Below, in pieces: positions 1 to 10,014 of a stretch of 19,609 nucleotides of DNA. The stretch spans positions 1-19,609 of the forward strand of contig CAUDNR010002313.1 of the NCBI GenBank assembly GCA_958430865.1. Direction: 5' to 3'. Each line of letters opens with the position of its first letter. Positions within the stretch are counted from its first letter, which is position 1. The stretch is from Entrophospora sp. SA101 (Eukaryota > Glomeromycota > Glomeromycetes > Entrophosporales > Entrophosporaceae). The notes beneath the pieces were generated by a model, which was not told where the DNA came from, did not search any database, and saw only the letters and a list, made by a program, of their open reading frames with translations. The translations under genes and the position numbers were made by a program.

Positions 1-2
1 AT

Positions 3-107
3 AATCATTTGATGATTTTACTAAATGGACCTGAAATTGAAGACTTTAATTTTGAGAAAGCATGTGAATATTGGGAAGATAAAAAAAATAGGAGAATTAA
101 TTCATAG
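3..107 (+). pseudogene. C-terminal tail of a hAT-derived (KIAA1586-like) protein, partial
   Basis: An open frame runs from the window edge to a TAG at 105-107 and encodes about 34 residues. It contains LNGPEIEDFNFEKACEYW followed by a basic end (KKNRR). A NGP motif, then an acidic or aromatic stretch and a conserved W near the C-terminus, is how many hAT-transposase-derived zinc-finger proteins end. That comparison is from memory of the family. The rest of the gene lies outside the window, so it may be a live gene, a transposase or a remnant. The frame and its stop are seen; the family is an inference. Confidence 0.4.
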
Positions 108-253
108 AACTATTTATTTCTATAATTTGTAATTTTACGAATTTTATTTAAATAAAAATTTCTTGTGTTCATATGTGCACAAATTTTTTTTTGCAGATCA
201 TAAGATCGACGAATTTCCAACACTGCTTTTGACTAAAATATTAAGGGAACTGT

Positions 254-382
254 CCCATTTTTGTTATTCGCATCCCTCCCGTGACTAAGACAAAGATGAA
301 CCAATAAAATCATCACATTTTAAAGCCATTCATTGGTCACTTACTACATTTAGTCACGTGGGGTGCGAATAACAAAAATGGG
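254..382. mobile_element. Foldback MITE of about 130 bases
   Basis: The segment folds back on itself. The outer 19 bases (254-272, beginning CCCATTTTTGTTATTCGCA) are perfectly repeated in inverse at 364-382. The pairing continues imperfectly inward through GTGACT (281-286) with AGTCAC (352-357) and through ACCAAT with ATTGGT. Each arm is therefore some 50 bases and little loop remains. The motif GTGCGAATAA occurs again just outside the right arm. There is no coding capacity. This is the form of a small non-autonomous DNA transposon; the superfamily and target duplication are not clear. Confidence 0.6.
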
Positions 383-579
383 AAGTGCGAATAATAATAA
401 AAATTCTCAAGATTAATTATATAAATAGGTACTTTAAAGCTGTTCTACCAAATAATTGGATTAAAGGATGTAATATTATTTATTTGAGAAAGAAACATTT
501 CCCTAAAATATTTGAGGTGCCTTTAACATAAATTACATTTAAATGCTTATTGTTACATCATTGGATCATTTAAAGTTAA

Positions 580-1011
580 TATTATTTATATTTTAAAGTT
601 ACTGTATATCTATTTTACAATGAAGCTGTAAATAGCCTTGATGAAAACGAAAAAATAGAAAACCAATCATTAGATGTTTTAAAATTGGGCGTAATGATGA
701 GTTTTATTTGTCAAAAAAAAAAACATTATTCCTTAAGGTTTATCAAATTTCTTCAAATTAAAAGATTACATACACCATTTAAATCTTTTAATATAGTGAA
801 CTTCTTTGATCCTATGGTAAAATCAATGATTATTTTTCCAAAGGATTCAACGAAAGGCAGAAGAAAACTATTAAACTTGGAAATAAAAGATTTAATAATT
901 AGTTTGAAAGAAGGTATTAATAATGAGAATGGATTACATTATAAATTTCAAAAGTTTTTAACAACGAGGGTCATCGGACATCGTGGCCATTTGAGCGGTC
1001 CTAATTGTTGA
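580..1011 (+). pseudogene. Unrecognised open frame of 144 codons, probably a gene remnant
   Basis: An uninterrupted frame runs from just after a TAA at 577-579 to a TGA at 1009-1011, long for DNA this AT-rich. It reads acidic (SLDENEKIENQSLDV) before the first methionine at 685, then basic (STKGRRKLLNLEIKDLI), and ends GHRGHLSGPNC. No domain is recognised. The homopolymer-rich Lys run near 705-725 and the lack of a clear splice acceptor or start argue for a fragment, not an intact gene. It lies between the foldback MITE and a kelch remnant, so the surroundings are debris. Confidence 0.3.
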
Positions 1012-1451
1012 TAAATAATCGTATTATTTGCAATATTATTAGGATATTAACCCACGAGAATTGTCAAATCGTGTTTTTCTTTGATCAAAGATGTTCATTT
1101 TATGTTATTATCATTTGTCTCCAATATAAATATTTACATACACATATATGGCTGACTTCATATGAATGTAAATTATATTGTCGATGAATACAAATATACT
1201 GGATATGAAAACGAACAAAATGAAAAAATAAACAAAAAAGGTTAACATTGTGATTTGGTATTTGTTTTAATTTTATTACTTTATTTGTTAATATAATAAA
1301 GATAGTTTGTGATCTTTAATGCTAATATGCAAACATATATTAATATGCAAAAACTACAATGATAGTAATTTCGTTCAATTTTTTGATTTACAAAACGAAG
1401 TTTAAAATTATTTTTCAACCCAATAACTGCATTTATACTTTTTTATCCCAG
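1012..1451. other. AT-rich non-coding stretch
   Basis: I see no convincing coding sequence, RNA gene or element. A 60-codon frame at 1005-1187 has no conserved character. The bases just before 1452 (TTTTTTATCCCAG) look like a splice acceptor for the kelch-like fragment that follows. Confidence 0.5.
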
Positions 1452-1664
1452 CTGCAAGATCTGGTTCTTGTTGATAACAAGATTTGTTTTCAAGGTGGTA
1501 GAGCAGAAAATGCGGATTTTATTTACCTTGATGTTTCAAAGGCTTTTGATATGAACGATATTCCTTGGACCGATACTTCAAATTCTAGTGGTAGTTCGGC
1601 TAGGGCCATTGATGCATTGACACAAGAATGTAATTCAATGTGTCGTTTCAAAAGATATAAATAA
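1452..1664 (+). pseudogene. Kelch-repeat (galactose-oxidase-like propeller) protein fragment
   Basis: After an acceptor-like TTTATCCCAG the frame reads QDLVLVDNKICFQGGRAEN and then FIYLDVSKAFDMNDIPWTD. The pattern of a hydrophobic strand, NKI, aromatic, Q/G-G-G and then a YLDVS..F....PW block is that of one blade of the kelch-type beta-propeller proteins common in glomeromycete genomes (family recalled, not searched). After the blade the frame turns into unrelated Ser-rich and basic sequence and stops at 1662-1664. Only one of the usual five to seven blades is present and no signal peptide is seen, so this is a fragment. Upstream in-frame sequence from 1359 is probably intron. Confidence 0.5.
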
Positions 1665-3243
1665 TGATCCGCGGAGAATAGTTGTCAGCTGTTATTAATC
1701 TTTACTAAATGTTAAATCAGAATTGATTATTATCATTATATTTGTCGTGTAAATTTGAAATAAAGTTTGAAGGTAATGTAGAACATATAGATGTTACGAG
1801 GATAATAATAATAATAATAACTAATTGTGATCAACCTGAATAAAGTATTACGAACGAATAATTTTGGAAACTATCTACATAACGTTTTATTAGACGACTT
1901 CCTCGACAAAGTCTACTTTGTCAACTTTTGACGATGTTTTCGACTAAGCCTACGATTGTAACTCGTTGACTTTCTTTGTCAACATATTACTACATAAATA
2001 AACAAATCAACAAATCAACATTATCGCGTAACAATACAAATATACAAAATAACCGATTAGAAAAGTGGTATTTTTTTGCGAGACCGTGAAACCGACCCTT
2101 AATGCGGTTTTTTAGGAGGGGACAGGTTTTGTTTTTATCAAATAAAAACATTTATAATAAAATAAAAACCACAGCTTGCATGAGCTGTGTCAGTATCACA
2201 AGCAACATGCATAGCCTCAGAGCCATCTTTTTCAACCAATTACAAGTCAAAGACATCAATTGATCAAAAATTCATTTTTTTAACCAAAAGAAAAATTTTT
2301 TTAGTGTGTGAATAATTTATTCATATAAAAAAAATAATAGCATGTGATAATTTGTTAATATTAATGTTTTCCTTACTATTAATAATAATATTAAGTTTGC
2401 CACTTACGTATGTTACATTATTGCCTTTTTTAAGGACTGGCACCAGCCGTTCTAACCTCATAGAAAGATTTATGGCAATGATTATTTTTATTTTAAAAAA
2501 CCATTGGAATAAGCATTGATATTAAAGTTTTTTGTTATATAATGAATCAATCATTTACCGTATAATTAAGAAAGACCGTGACACGAAAAATTTTCGTAAT
2601 ACAAATATGTAGAACTTGAAAGAAACAGATTAATTAGTATATAAGTGGATTGTAAATGATCAGTTTTATTTTTATGATTGAATCATTCAATATCGAGTAG
2701 ACCTGAACGTACAATATATATGTATATCGTTAAATATATAATTTTATCGGTTCAATGATTTGGAATTAAATATTAGCATCAATAGTCAATCAACCTTTAT
2801 TGTGGTTATCTTCTTTATCCTTCTTATGAAAATAATTTGAATCTTAGAAAAAATCATGAAAAGTTCATTTGTTGGAATATATATAAAATAGCAAAGAATT
2901 AACGATCTTAGATTAGGTATTCTTGCTTATATGGTTTTTTTTTAAATTAAAGTTTTAGAAATGCATCTAATTCTTATCATTTTAAAATTAAGCATTTCGC
3001 AATTGTTATTGTCAAATCCATTGGTTCAGGGACTGATTGTTGTTTAAGTCCATCAATGATAATAAAGTCAACAATAAATCTACCATCGATACAAAAAAAA
3101 CCAATAACAAAACGGTCTGTTTGTTTATTTCTCTCGCATAAGAATTTAACCAATAAAATTTTGAATCGGTACCATCAATATCTCAGAAATCAATTTAAAA
3201 AATCCTATCGTAGAAAAGATTTTTTTAGAAAAAATTTTCAAAA
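1665..3243. other. Long non-coding stretch upstream of the RMD1 gene
   Basis: There is no coding region I can support. A short AAT microsatellite lies near 1802-1820. A slightly more GC-rich patch at 1890-1990 carries small hairpins such as GACAAAG-TCTA-CTTTGTC. Another GC-richer patch lies at 2080-2260. TATATAAG near 2640 and TATATAAAATAG near 2880 could be core promoter elements for the gene starting at 3244, but AT-rich DNA gives such strings by chance. The last 200 bases are the probable leader, with an upstream ATG at 3056 whose 71-codon frame overlaps the main start. Confidence 0.4.
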
Positions 3244-5287
3244 ATGCAAAAACATCGTTATACTCCATTAACTCCAACTCAAGACATAACACCAACAAAA
3301 CATTTGATTAATTCTATTCCTTCTTCGTCTGACTCACAACATCGGGCCAGAGGAGTAACGGCCACTAGAACCACAAAAACCTCTCAGAAATTAGCATTAT
3401 TTCCTGAAGATCTTGAAATAACTAGTCCAGTTGAAACTGACGACAAGTACGATCAAATTGGACAACTTCCTCAAGGTACCTCTCGTAGAGAAGCTGAAAG
3501 GTTTAGCAAAAAGGAACGTCAACAACTTCCTCGGGTTACAGCTTATTGTACTGCTGCGTAAGTTAAAAATTGAATGGAATTAATTGAATTGATTGAATTG
3601 GTTGTTTTTCTAAATCTTTTTTTTAATTATCATTAGCTCATATCGCCTGGAAGAACTACTAAAGTATTTGCAAAGTCGTAAAATACAGAATTCCACAGCG
3701 CCTAAACGTTTTGATGAATGGTAAGTACTTAAACATTATATAATGCACTGTATATATTAAATAAAAAGGAATTTAATTGTATCAAAATGCCCGATGTATT
3801 CATATTCGCTATAGTATATATACACCTTTTACTTTTCAACCGTCAAAGCAATATACAACTATCGACCTCTTAGGTCTTGATGATCACGCAATAACAAATC
3901 AAGTTGAGCAAACGAATCCGGAAGTTTTTTTCTTCGAGTATGGAGTGGTTGTTATTTGGGGTATGAAAGAAAACGAAGAAAAGATTCTGTTGAATGAATT
4001 AGTATCTTTTGAGGAAGAAAAATTGTGTAAGATTATTATTCATGTTTGTGGAATCTGATATTATTATTATTATTAGGTAACGTAATGCTTGTATTATACA
4101 TACTTTATATGTCAATATAGCTCCAGAAGATGTCGAAACAGAAGAATTTCATTTTCATTATGCAGCTTCTTATCAACCAAGGTAGAGATTTTTAATTTAT
4201 CTTCTATTATACAATACTATAACAATCATTTTGATTTAATTTAGGATTTACAATGATGTAATTACATTAAAAAATCCGGGTAACTATATGGTAAAACTTA
4301 CGATATCACACGCAATAGCTCAATCTGTTAAGATGACATTATTTGAAGAGTTAATTGAGAGCACAATAGAGGATACAAAACATATTCCTCAAACAATGTC
4401 AAAAACAGGTAAAGTACAAATGTCAAGGTATGTATTACAATTATTATTATTATTATTATTATATTTTGGGGTTTTTTTTTACTTTTGGAATCTTTGAGTC
4501 AAAAATAATCATTCAAAATATATTTTATTCAGAACGGCCATTACACAAAAGATTGGTCAGGTAAAGTTAATAAAATGTCAATTGATTTTCTTGACCGTCA
4601 TTATCATATTTTTGATTAAATGCTATGAGATATCTAATAATTATTTTATTAATTGTTTATAGCTGTTTATTGTGAGAATAAATGTGAATTTGGTTAGTAA
4701 TGTATTGGATACACCAGAGATTTTTTGGTCAGAACCTACATATCAACCATTATACTCTGCAATCAGAGGCTATCTTGAAATATCACAACGTGTTGAACTA
4801 CTTAATCAAAGAGTGTCTGTGATAAGTGTGTATTACATATTAGATTATGACGATATTACCGTTGTAATTATCTTATTACAATCTTATTTATCATGTTACG
4901 ATTTAATAATTACTTGTATGTATTTGTATATTGTTTTAATGTTTTAGGCGATCTTTTGGATATGTTAAAAGAACACTTGACAAGCTCTCACGGTTTGTTT
5001 GTTTTTTATTTATAATTTTTTTTTTTTGAGAGAATGATTCATTAAAGTATAATAGTTAATTAATTGTTTTTGTTTTTATAAATTTTGTAATTGTTAAAGG
5101 TGAATACCTTGAATGGATTGTAATTGTTTTAATTAGTATGTAATCTAATTTTTATTTGTATGTTTATACTAAGATTTTTAATTATAATCATTATTAATTG
5201 AATATTTATTATTAAATAGCATTTGAAATTGTCATTGGTTTACTAACAATTTGTGTTGACGTGTATGGTTATTCCAAGAAACAATAA
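3244..5287 (+). CDS. RMD1: RMD1/DUF155 family protein (Sif2/RMND1-like), intact, ten exons
   Basis: Exons are 3244-3557, 3637-3720, 3815-4026, 4121-4181, 4245-4427, 4533-4560, 4663-4825, 4948-4992, 5100-5135 and 5220-5287. All introns are GT-AG, all phases join, and the product is 397 residues. Residues 1-95 form a Ser/Thr/Arg-rich tail. The DUF155 domain begins at RVTAYCTA (97-104), followed by PKRFDECIYTPF, a YGVVVIWGM strand and KLSPEDVETEEFHFHYA. Residues near 320-335 read RVELLNQRVSVISDLLDML, and a transmembrane helix lies at about 369-392. Family members (yeast Rmd1, Rmd8 and Mrx10; human RMND1) include proteins at the mitochondrial inner membrane and others in the cytoplasm. The non-mitochondrial-looking N-terminus suggests the Rmd1/Sif2 branch. 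The start is the first ATG in the frame. A duplication breakpoint falls in intron 3 but leaves this copy whole. Confidence 0.88.
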
Positions 5288-5533
5288 TTAAATTAATTTT
5301 TTTTTTTGATAGTTTTATTAAAAATGTAAAAAAATTATTTATTTATAGAAAAAAATTTTTTTTTTCATTTATTATATATAATTTTGTCATTTTTGTCATT
5401 ATATAAAATGAGTGTCATATACATACACATATTTATTATTCATTTATATATATTCATTTATTTAATAAATATAATCTCATATTATGGTCAAAATTATTGT
5501 TGTAATAGCTGTTTACTACTGCGATCATTGATA
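5288..5533. other. Intergenic region between convergent genes
   Basis: These 246 bases separate the stop codons of RMD1 and TXNL1. They are AT-rich with T and A runs (for example 11 T at 5297-5307) and must hold the 3' ends of both transcripts. No further gene is seen. The same region recurs at 11511-11756. Confidence 0.6.
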
Positions 5534-7078
5534 TCACTGTTGACCTTCACCAATTTTCTTTAAGTTTTCCATTTTAGTTGTTTCAACAGGAGATCTATAT
5601 ATATAGTAGATATTTAGTAAAAAAATTCCAAACATAAATGAATCACTCAATGAGAATTTATATATAGTACCCAATGAACATCAATTCCTTAAGTTGGGTT
5701 GTTTCTTCTCCTCCTAAATTATCATAAATGAATAACTTTTTTGGTGGAAATATATAATTATTTGAATTGTTTAACATTTATTTGGCAATCATAATAATTA
5801 TGATTACAATAAAAAAAAATGCAAGGAAATTTTAAATACTTACAACGAGATTTGTAATTGATTGAAATTTGACAAATCTTAAAGGAATTATAGCACCACC
5901 ATCTTTTTCATAATCTTTTTCTGACAGTTCTATTATTTGTGTTGCTTCAATCGAGTCTGTCTCGTCGAAACCAAGATCAAGTCTGTTTGCATATAATTTA
6001 ATTGTCTTTGGGGCATGTGCTATATTATTATTATATTAATATTTATAATTTATCATCATTGTAATAAAATTATCAATCATGTATATATATATGTGTATGT
6101 AGATAAATAAATACCAGTATCTTTTATAACGAATTTTATTGAATGAATCTTGACAGATTGATTGAACGGAATAGAAATTAAAAGCTGTTCATCAACATCA
6201 GATTCCAAAATTGTATCATCTTTCTTAAAAAGATTTCGAACATTATTATTTTCTTGTTGATTAAGACAATCAATTTGATTCAGTGTGATAAACTCATTTA
6301 TATCACTCTTGTTTTTTTTTTTTTTAAAAAAAAAGTAAAAGGAAATTAATTAATCAATATTAGAAAATATATATTTATGATTACAATAACAGTAAAATAA
6401 TTACATGTCCGTTAATAGTCAAAGTACTAGATTCACCTGGTTGAAGCGCACCGGCGGCATGTTGAGCAACAAGTCTTCTAAGTTCTTCAGGATTGGCACC
6501 CGACATTTCACCAATTTGTTTTCCATCTTTAAAAAATTTAAATGTTGGCCTAATCAAATATATTATTAATATTAATTAATTTATAAATTTTAATTATTAA
6601 AATGGAAACAATTAATTAATTGATGGCCAATTGACTCACATGGAAGTGACTCCCGCACTTGCAGCAACTTCTCTAAGTTGATCAACATCAACCTACGATT
6701 ATTATTATTATTATTATTATTTGAATTATGCTATAATTTTTCCCAATGGTTTTTACTTTTTAGTTAAAAGAAAAAGGCTTACCTTTGCAAAATTAGCGTG
6801 TCTATATTTTTCGCTTAACTCTTTGAAAATAGGAGCAATCATATGACAAGGTCCACACCAAGTGGCATGAAAATCAACAACGGTCTAAATTGATAATTTC
6901 AATAACAACAAGCGACGAAAATAAGTAATAGCGGTGTTTTGGTAGCATTCAAGTAGCAAAAATTCAATCACAGGCATAAAGATTGATTGTAATAAGCATA
7001 TATTACACATACCAGCTTCGTTGAAGCAATCAATTGTGTATATTCGGTATGGCTTTGAATGATTTTAATATATGACAT
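5534..7078 (-). CDS. TXNL1: TXNL1-type protein: thioredoxin domain plus PITH domain, intact, eight exons (copy 1)
   Basis: In transcript order the exons are 7013-7078, 6783-6884, 6640-6692, 6405-6549, 6115-6307, 5844-6019, 5671-5735 and 5534-5594. All junctions are GT-AG and in phase, and the product is 286 residues (human TXNL1 has 289). The N-terminal thioredoxin domain has the active site WCGPC at 31-35 after VVDFHAT and a cis-Pro at about 75 (SMPTFKFF). From about 123 on is the PITH domain: [30 protein letters not shown] and [17 protein letters not shown], ending [18 protein letters not shown]1 is a redox protein that binds the 26S proteasome through PITH (family knowledge). The gene is convergent with RMD1 and present a second time at 11757-13301. 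Confidence 0.92.
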
Positions 7079-7689
7079 GGTTTTATTTATTTATTTGAAG
7101 GAATTTACAAGTTTTATATTTTTAGATTTTATTAGACGAATAAAAAAAAACTATCTTATCACGAGGTCATTAATCATTGTTAGCGTAATACTAAAAGTGG
7201 AACCCTTGAACCTCGTTATAACGGGAAACATCAACAATCTGTTATAACGAGAGATTCTATCAATCCTTTTGGATTTGAAAACTTGAAAAAAATGAATTTT
7301 TTAAATTGTTTTCCTTTGGCTCCAATGACCCTAATGACTGACTGACTATAAATATATTCTAAGTTGAAATTTTGAAAGTTGTAAATTTTAAAGGGTAAAT
7401 TCTAATCTAACACAAACTTATAGAGAAATAATAATAAATAATGGTCTGCACAACAAAAAAAGGTGAGTATCAGATCAAAACCAAAATCTAGTCATGGTAG
7501 AATGTCTGGTCATTACAAATCAAACTAAATTTAAGAATGACAAGAAAAAGACTGTTGATGGAATCAATTTTACAACTACAATCAAATGTATTTTTAATAA
7601 TTTTCAGATTGTAACACCACAACCAATTAAATGGGACAAAATCAGATAAAGTGAACATTAGTACTATATACAAGGATTTCAGGGGTCAA
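7079..7689. other. TXNL1 5' region and decayed sequence
   Basis: This holds the probable TXNL1 promoter (reading leftward) and AT-rich filler. A small perfect hairpin lies at 7212-7251 (CTCGTTATAAC and its inverse GTTATAACGAG around an 18-base loop). Its arms recall the ends of some pogo/Tc1-type elements, which may begin AACCTCGTTATAACG. The minus-strand frame at 7488-7673 may be the far end of the pseudogene that follows, but it is too decayed to be sure. The region recurs at 13302-13912. Confidence 0.4.
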
Positions 7690-8390
7690 GATTTTAGTCA
7701 TCACAATTGTAGTTTTTTGGTGAGCATTATAATGCAAACCATTTCTAAAATGTTGGCAAGCATCACATGAGTCAGTCTTGGGACTCATAATTTGAATTTC
7801 TGGTGCCATTTGATGTCATAATTTTCTGAATGCATCAATTTGTTACCTTCTTCTAGACCAACTAGAAAATCCCTGTGCACAGGTTTATAACTCATTTCAG
7901 CTGGTAAGAATGCAACTGATTGAGTTATTCTATTAACTTCTTCCTGGACTTGGTAATCCATGAACTTCCGCATAATTTTCCAGAAAATTCTTTACTACTT
8001 CAGCAACACTTTTGTCAATCACCATTTTAGTTTCCCATTGAGGCATCCTTTAATATTACCATGAACTCTTGGTAGAAGACCATTTTTAATCAGATTATTT
8101 CTAAGATTTACAAAATAAGTTCTACCAATTTCTAGCATATTGAGATAGGTTTTTTGGCAAAGTAGTGTATTGTGGTCCAGCAGTAGAAAGTTCTTTTATT
8201 AGATCTGGTTTTTTTTTAAGGCAACTGTTAGTGCTTGTTAACCCACCATCCATTGCCTTAAGTTGGGCCATTAAAAATATGTCTTGTTCTGATTTAGTGA
8301 GAGCTTAAAAAGATTCATGCAGTTCTGCAAATTCTTCCTTGGGAATTATTGAACAACCACAATTACATCCTTTTTCTAAAAAATCATTGC
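7690..8390 (-). pseudogene. Decayed transposase-type ORF with CNCGC cluster and AEVHGLPSPGR motif (copy 1)
   Basis: Reading leftward from about 8390, several frames together give a recognisable protein. First comes KGCNCGCSIIPKEEFAELHESF, interrupted by TAA at 8305-8307. Then follow KSEQDIFLMAQLKAMDGG, KNGLLPRVHGN, NFLENYAEVHGLPSPGR (then a stop), RITQSVAFLPAEMSYKPVHR and MSPKTDSCDACQHF. This order of motifs is familiar from a highly repeated family in glomeromycetes and some invertebrates. It is usually left unnamed and probably comes from a DNA transposon; the family recall is unverified. At least two stops and several frameshifts make it non-functional. Cys pairs at both ends suggest zinc binding in the intact ancestor. 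Confidence 0.6.
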
Positions 8391-8824
8391 CTTTTGATAT
8401 TCATTAGAACCATTATACTTATTATTACTCTTCATATACCTATAATCATATATATATAATTTTATGTTCACTTTGTAGTTTTTTTTACAATAAATATTTA
8501 ATAAAATATAAAGCTTAGATATCTTGTTGCTTTATTAGTTATTAAGATAATTTTTATTTGCTTATTTAAAGATTATTAAGATTGCCAAAAAATTCTCTGG
8601 GTAAATTCAGTATATATGAATGTAAGTGTGCTAAAAAATATGAAAAATTCTAATATTTTAAGCAACTGGGTTTGGTTACCCAAGATATTATTTAAAAATG
8701 ACATAACCTGGATTATTTAAACTATTTTCAAAATATTCTAATCATTTATCACAAGGGTATCACTAGATATTTTAAAAAGTTAATTTTTGTAACAAAAAAA
8801 TAATGTAATAAATAGATCAATTAC
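8391..8824. other. AT-rich stretch without a gene
   Basis: No coding sequence or RNA gene is visible. A short hairpin, CTGGGTTTGGTTACCCAAG, lies near 8664-8682. The stretch recurs at 14614-15047. Confidence 0.45.
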
Positions 8825-9172
8825 CATTTTAAACATTTCTTTAATCTTTTCAAGAACATCAGATGCTGATGGTCATCTACTTGAATCATCTTTGTATAGT
8901 TTTGATGCTAGATTGGAAAGATCTGTTGGGATGTTGTGGGTGTTGCTTGAAAATATCAAATGTCCAATGTTCCATAAGTCAACTTTTTCATCATGCCTAC
9001 CCCTCAATACTTCATGTGCATGTTCATTTTCTTTGAGCTGATTTAAAGCTTCTTGTGGAGCAAATTCTGCAAATTCAAAGTCAATTAAAATATATATTTC
9101 ATTATGTAAAATTATGTTTGGCCATCTGATGTCTCTATGCATTAATGGATAAAGCTTTGTATTGTGTAAACC
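8825..9172 (-). pseudogene. Protein kinase C-lobe fragment of the HRDIRWPN type, with a premature TGA (copy 1)
   Basis: After an acceptor (CTCAATAG) the frame reads GLHNTKLYPLMHRDIRWPNI. It carries the catalytic-loop pattern HRDxxxxN, then LIDFEFAEF with DFE in place of DFG, an APE-like HAHEVL, and VDLWNIGHLI, the subdomain IX DxWxxG pattern. An in-frame TGA at 8873-8875 splits SR from PSASDVLEKIKEMF. The frame continues normally after it to a possible donor at 8824, so a single nonsense change, perhaps from TGG, broke it. No N-lobe, glycine loop or catalytic Lys is nearby. DIRWPN kinases are numerous in glomeromycetes. The gene is truncated, and a transposon starts 216 bases upstream of the exon. 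Confidence 0.65.
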
Positions 9173-9388
9173 CTATTGAGTATTAAAAGCATTAGATCTA
9201 CATATACACATACAATACATCTATGTAAAAACTAGAAGATATATTACTTTGATATACATGAAGTTAAAATAAATAATCATAATAAATGGCATGATCATAC
9301 AATGCTGTTTTTTCACAACACAAGAATTAATATTAAAATGCTAATTATTTTTTTTTATACATATTATTATTATATATTTATACACATA
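9173..9388. other. Probable intron of the broken kinase gene
   Basis: This AT-rich sequence ends (on the minus strand) with the acceptor CTCAATAG at the kinase exon and runs up to the TA that flanks the pogo-like element. Nothing coding is seen. It recurs at 15396-15611. Confidence 0.35.
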
Positions 9389-10014
9389 CAGTCATACCTC
9401 TTTTATATCCCCCCTTTTGTTTTGGATTTTTGTGGGATATAACTAAGGTGGGATATAATAAAGCAATTTGATAATTCACATTACTTCAAGTTTTTATAAA
9501 AATTTAATAAAAAATTTTTTATTTAATATAACAATAAAATTAACAAAATTCTGTCAACAAAGACTGACGTTTTGCCTTATCTTCAATATTATTTAACATT
9601 TTATTAACTCTTTAACATACTTAACATCTTTTTCTGTAGCAAATTCTTGTTCCAAGGATTTTTTAGCATTTTCAAGTACTTTCCTTCCTTCTTCTACAGA
9701 TATTACTGGTCCTTCCTTGCTCTCTTCACTCACATCTTCCCTCTTCAACATGAACACCTTCTGAAATGAGAATGTCTTCAACAATAACTTCATCAGTAGG
9801 TAATTCAGTTTTTATAACACCTGAATCAATAATAATAAATATTAAAATAAAACAAAGATGAAAAAAATATTGTCTGTAATGATTTTAACCATTACACATA
9901 TTATCCCTAAGCCAAAACAAAATTTTTTTATACATATAAAGAAGATACTTTGCTAAAACTGCAAAAGTAAATTTTTTTTTATTTTTAAGAAACAAGTCAC
10001 CATCAAAACAATCA
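9389..10014 (-). mobile_element. Pogo/Tigger-like transposon, left part only (copy 1)
   Basis: It begins with the terminal repeat CAGTCATACCTCTTTTATAT at 9389, preceded by TA. It matches bases 15612-16237 of the full element, then stops at the duplication breakpoint. It has no right terminal repeat, so it cannot be mobilised as a unit. It includes the decayed transposase tail at 9540-9827 on the minus strand. Confidence 0.8.
9540..9827 (-). pseudogene. Decayed C-terminal end of a pogo/Tigger-family transposase (copy 1)
   Basis: Read leftward, three frames join up. The first gives KTELPTDEVIVEDILISEG. After a frameshift comes KEGPVISVEEGRKVLENAKK, continuing to KYVKELIK, and after another shift NNIEDKAKRQSLLTEF. 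An LPTDEEIV...-acidic-...ISVEEAL..LE.. tail is typical of pogo/Tigger/Fot1 DDE transposases downstream of the catalytic domain (family knowledge). No DDE core or helix-turn-helix DNA-binding part is present. It is the same sequence as 15763-16050. Confidence 0.6.

Larger units (their letters stand above)
4042..10014. repeat. Large direct duplication, copy 1 (5973 bases)
   Basis: This segment recurs at 10265-16237 with a constant offset of 6223. It begins 15 bases into intron 3 of the RMD1 gene (ATGTTTGTGG) and ends in the transposon at ACAATCA, after which the two copies diverge at 10015 and 16238. It carries RMD1 exons 4-10, the whole TXNL1 gene with its 5' region, the transposon-type pseudogene, the kinase fragment and the left part of the pogo-like element. 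All open frames and the microsatellites keep the same spacing in both copies, and I found no base difference in the stretches compared. Confidence 0.97.

Noticed and set aside
2150..2290. A minus-strand frame reading VEKDGSEAMHVACDTDTAHAS
   Set aside because: It looks protein-like over about 20 residues, but it is short, has a stop on the upstream side and no splice signals, and matches no family I know.
2080..2590. AGACCGTGAAACCGACCC near 2081 and AGACCGTGACACGA near 2573 as ends of an element
   Set aside because: They are in the same orientation and only partly similar, so they are not terminal inverted repeats.
4672..4947. A 91-codon frame read as one protein
   Set aside because: Only the part up to 4825 is RMD1 exon 7; the rest is intron read-through with a hydrophobic AT-rich translation.
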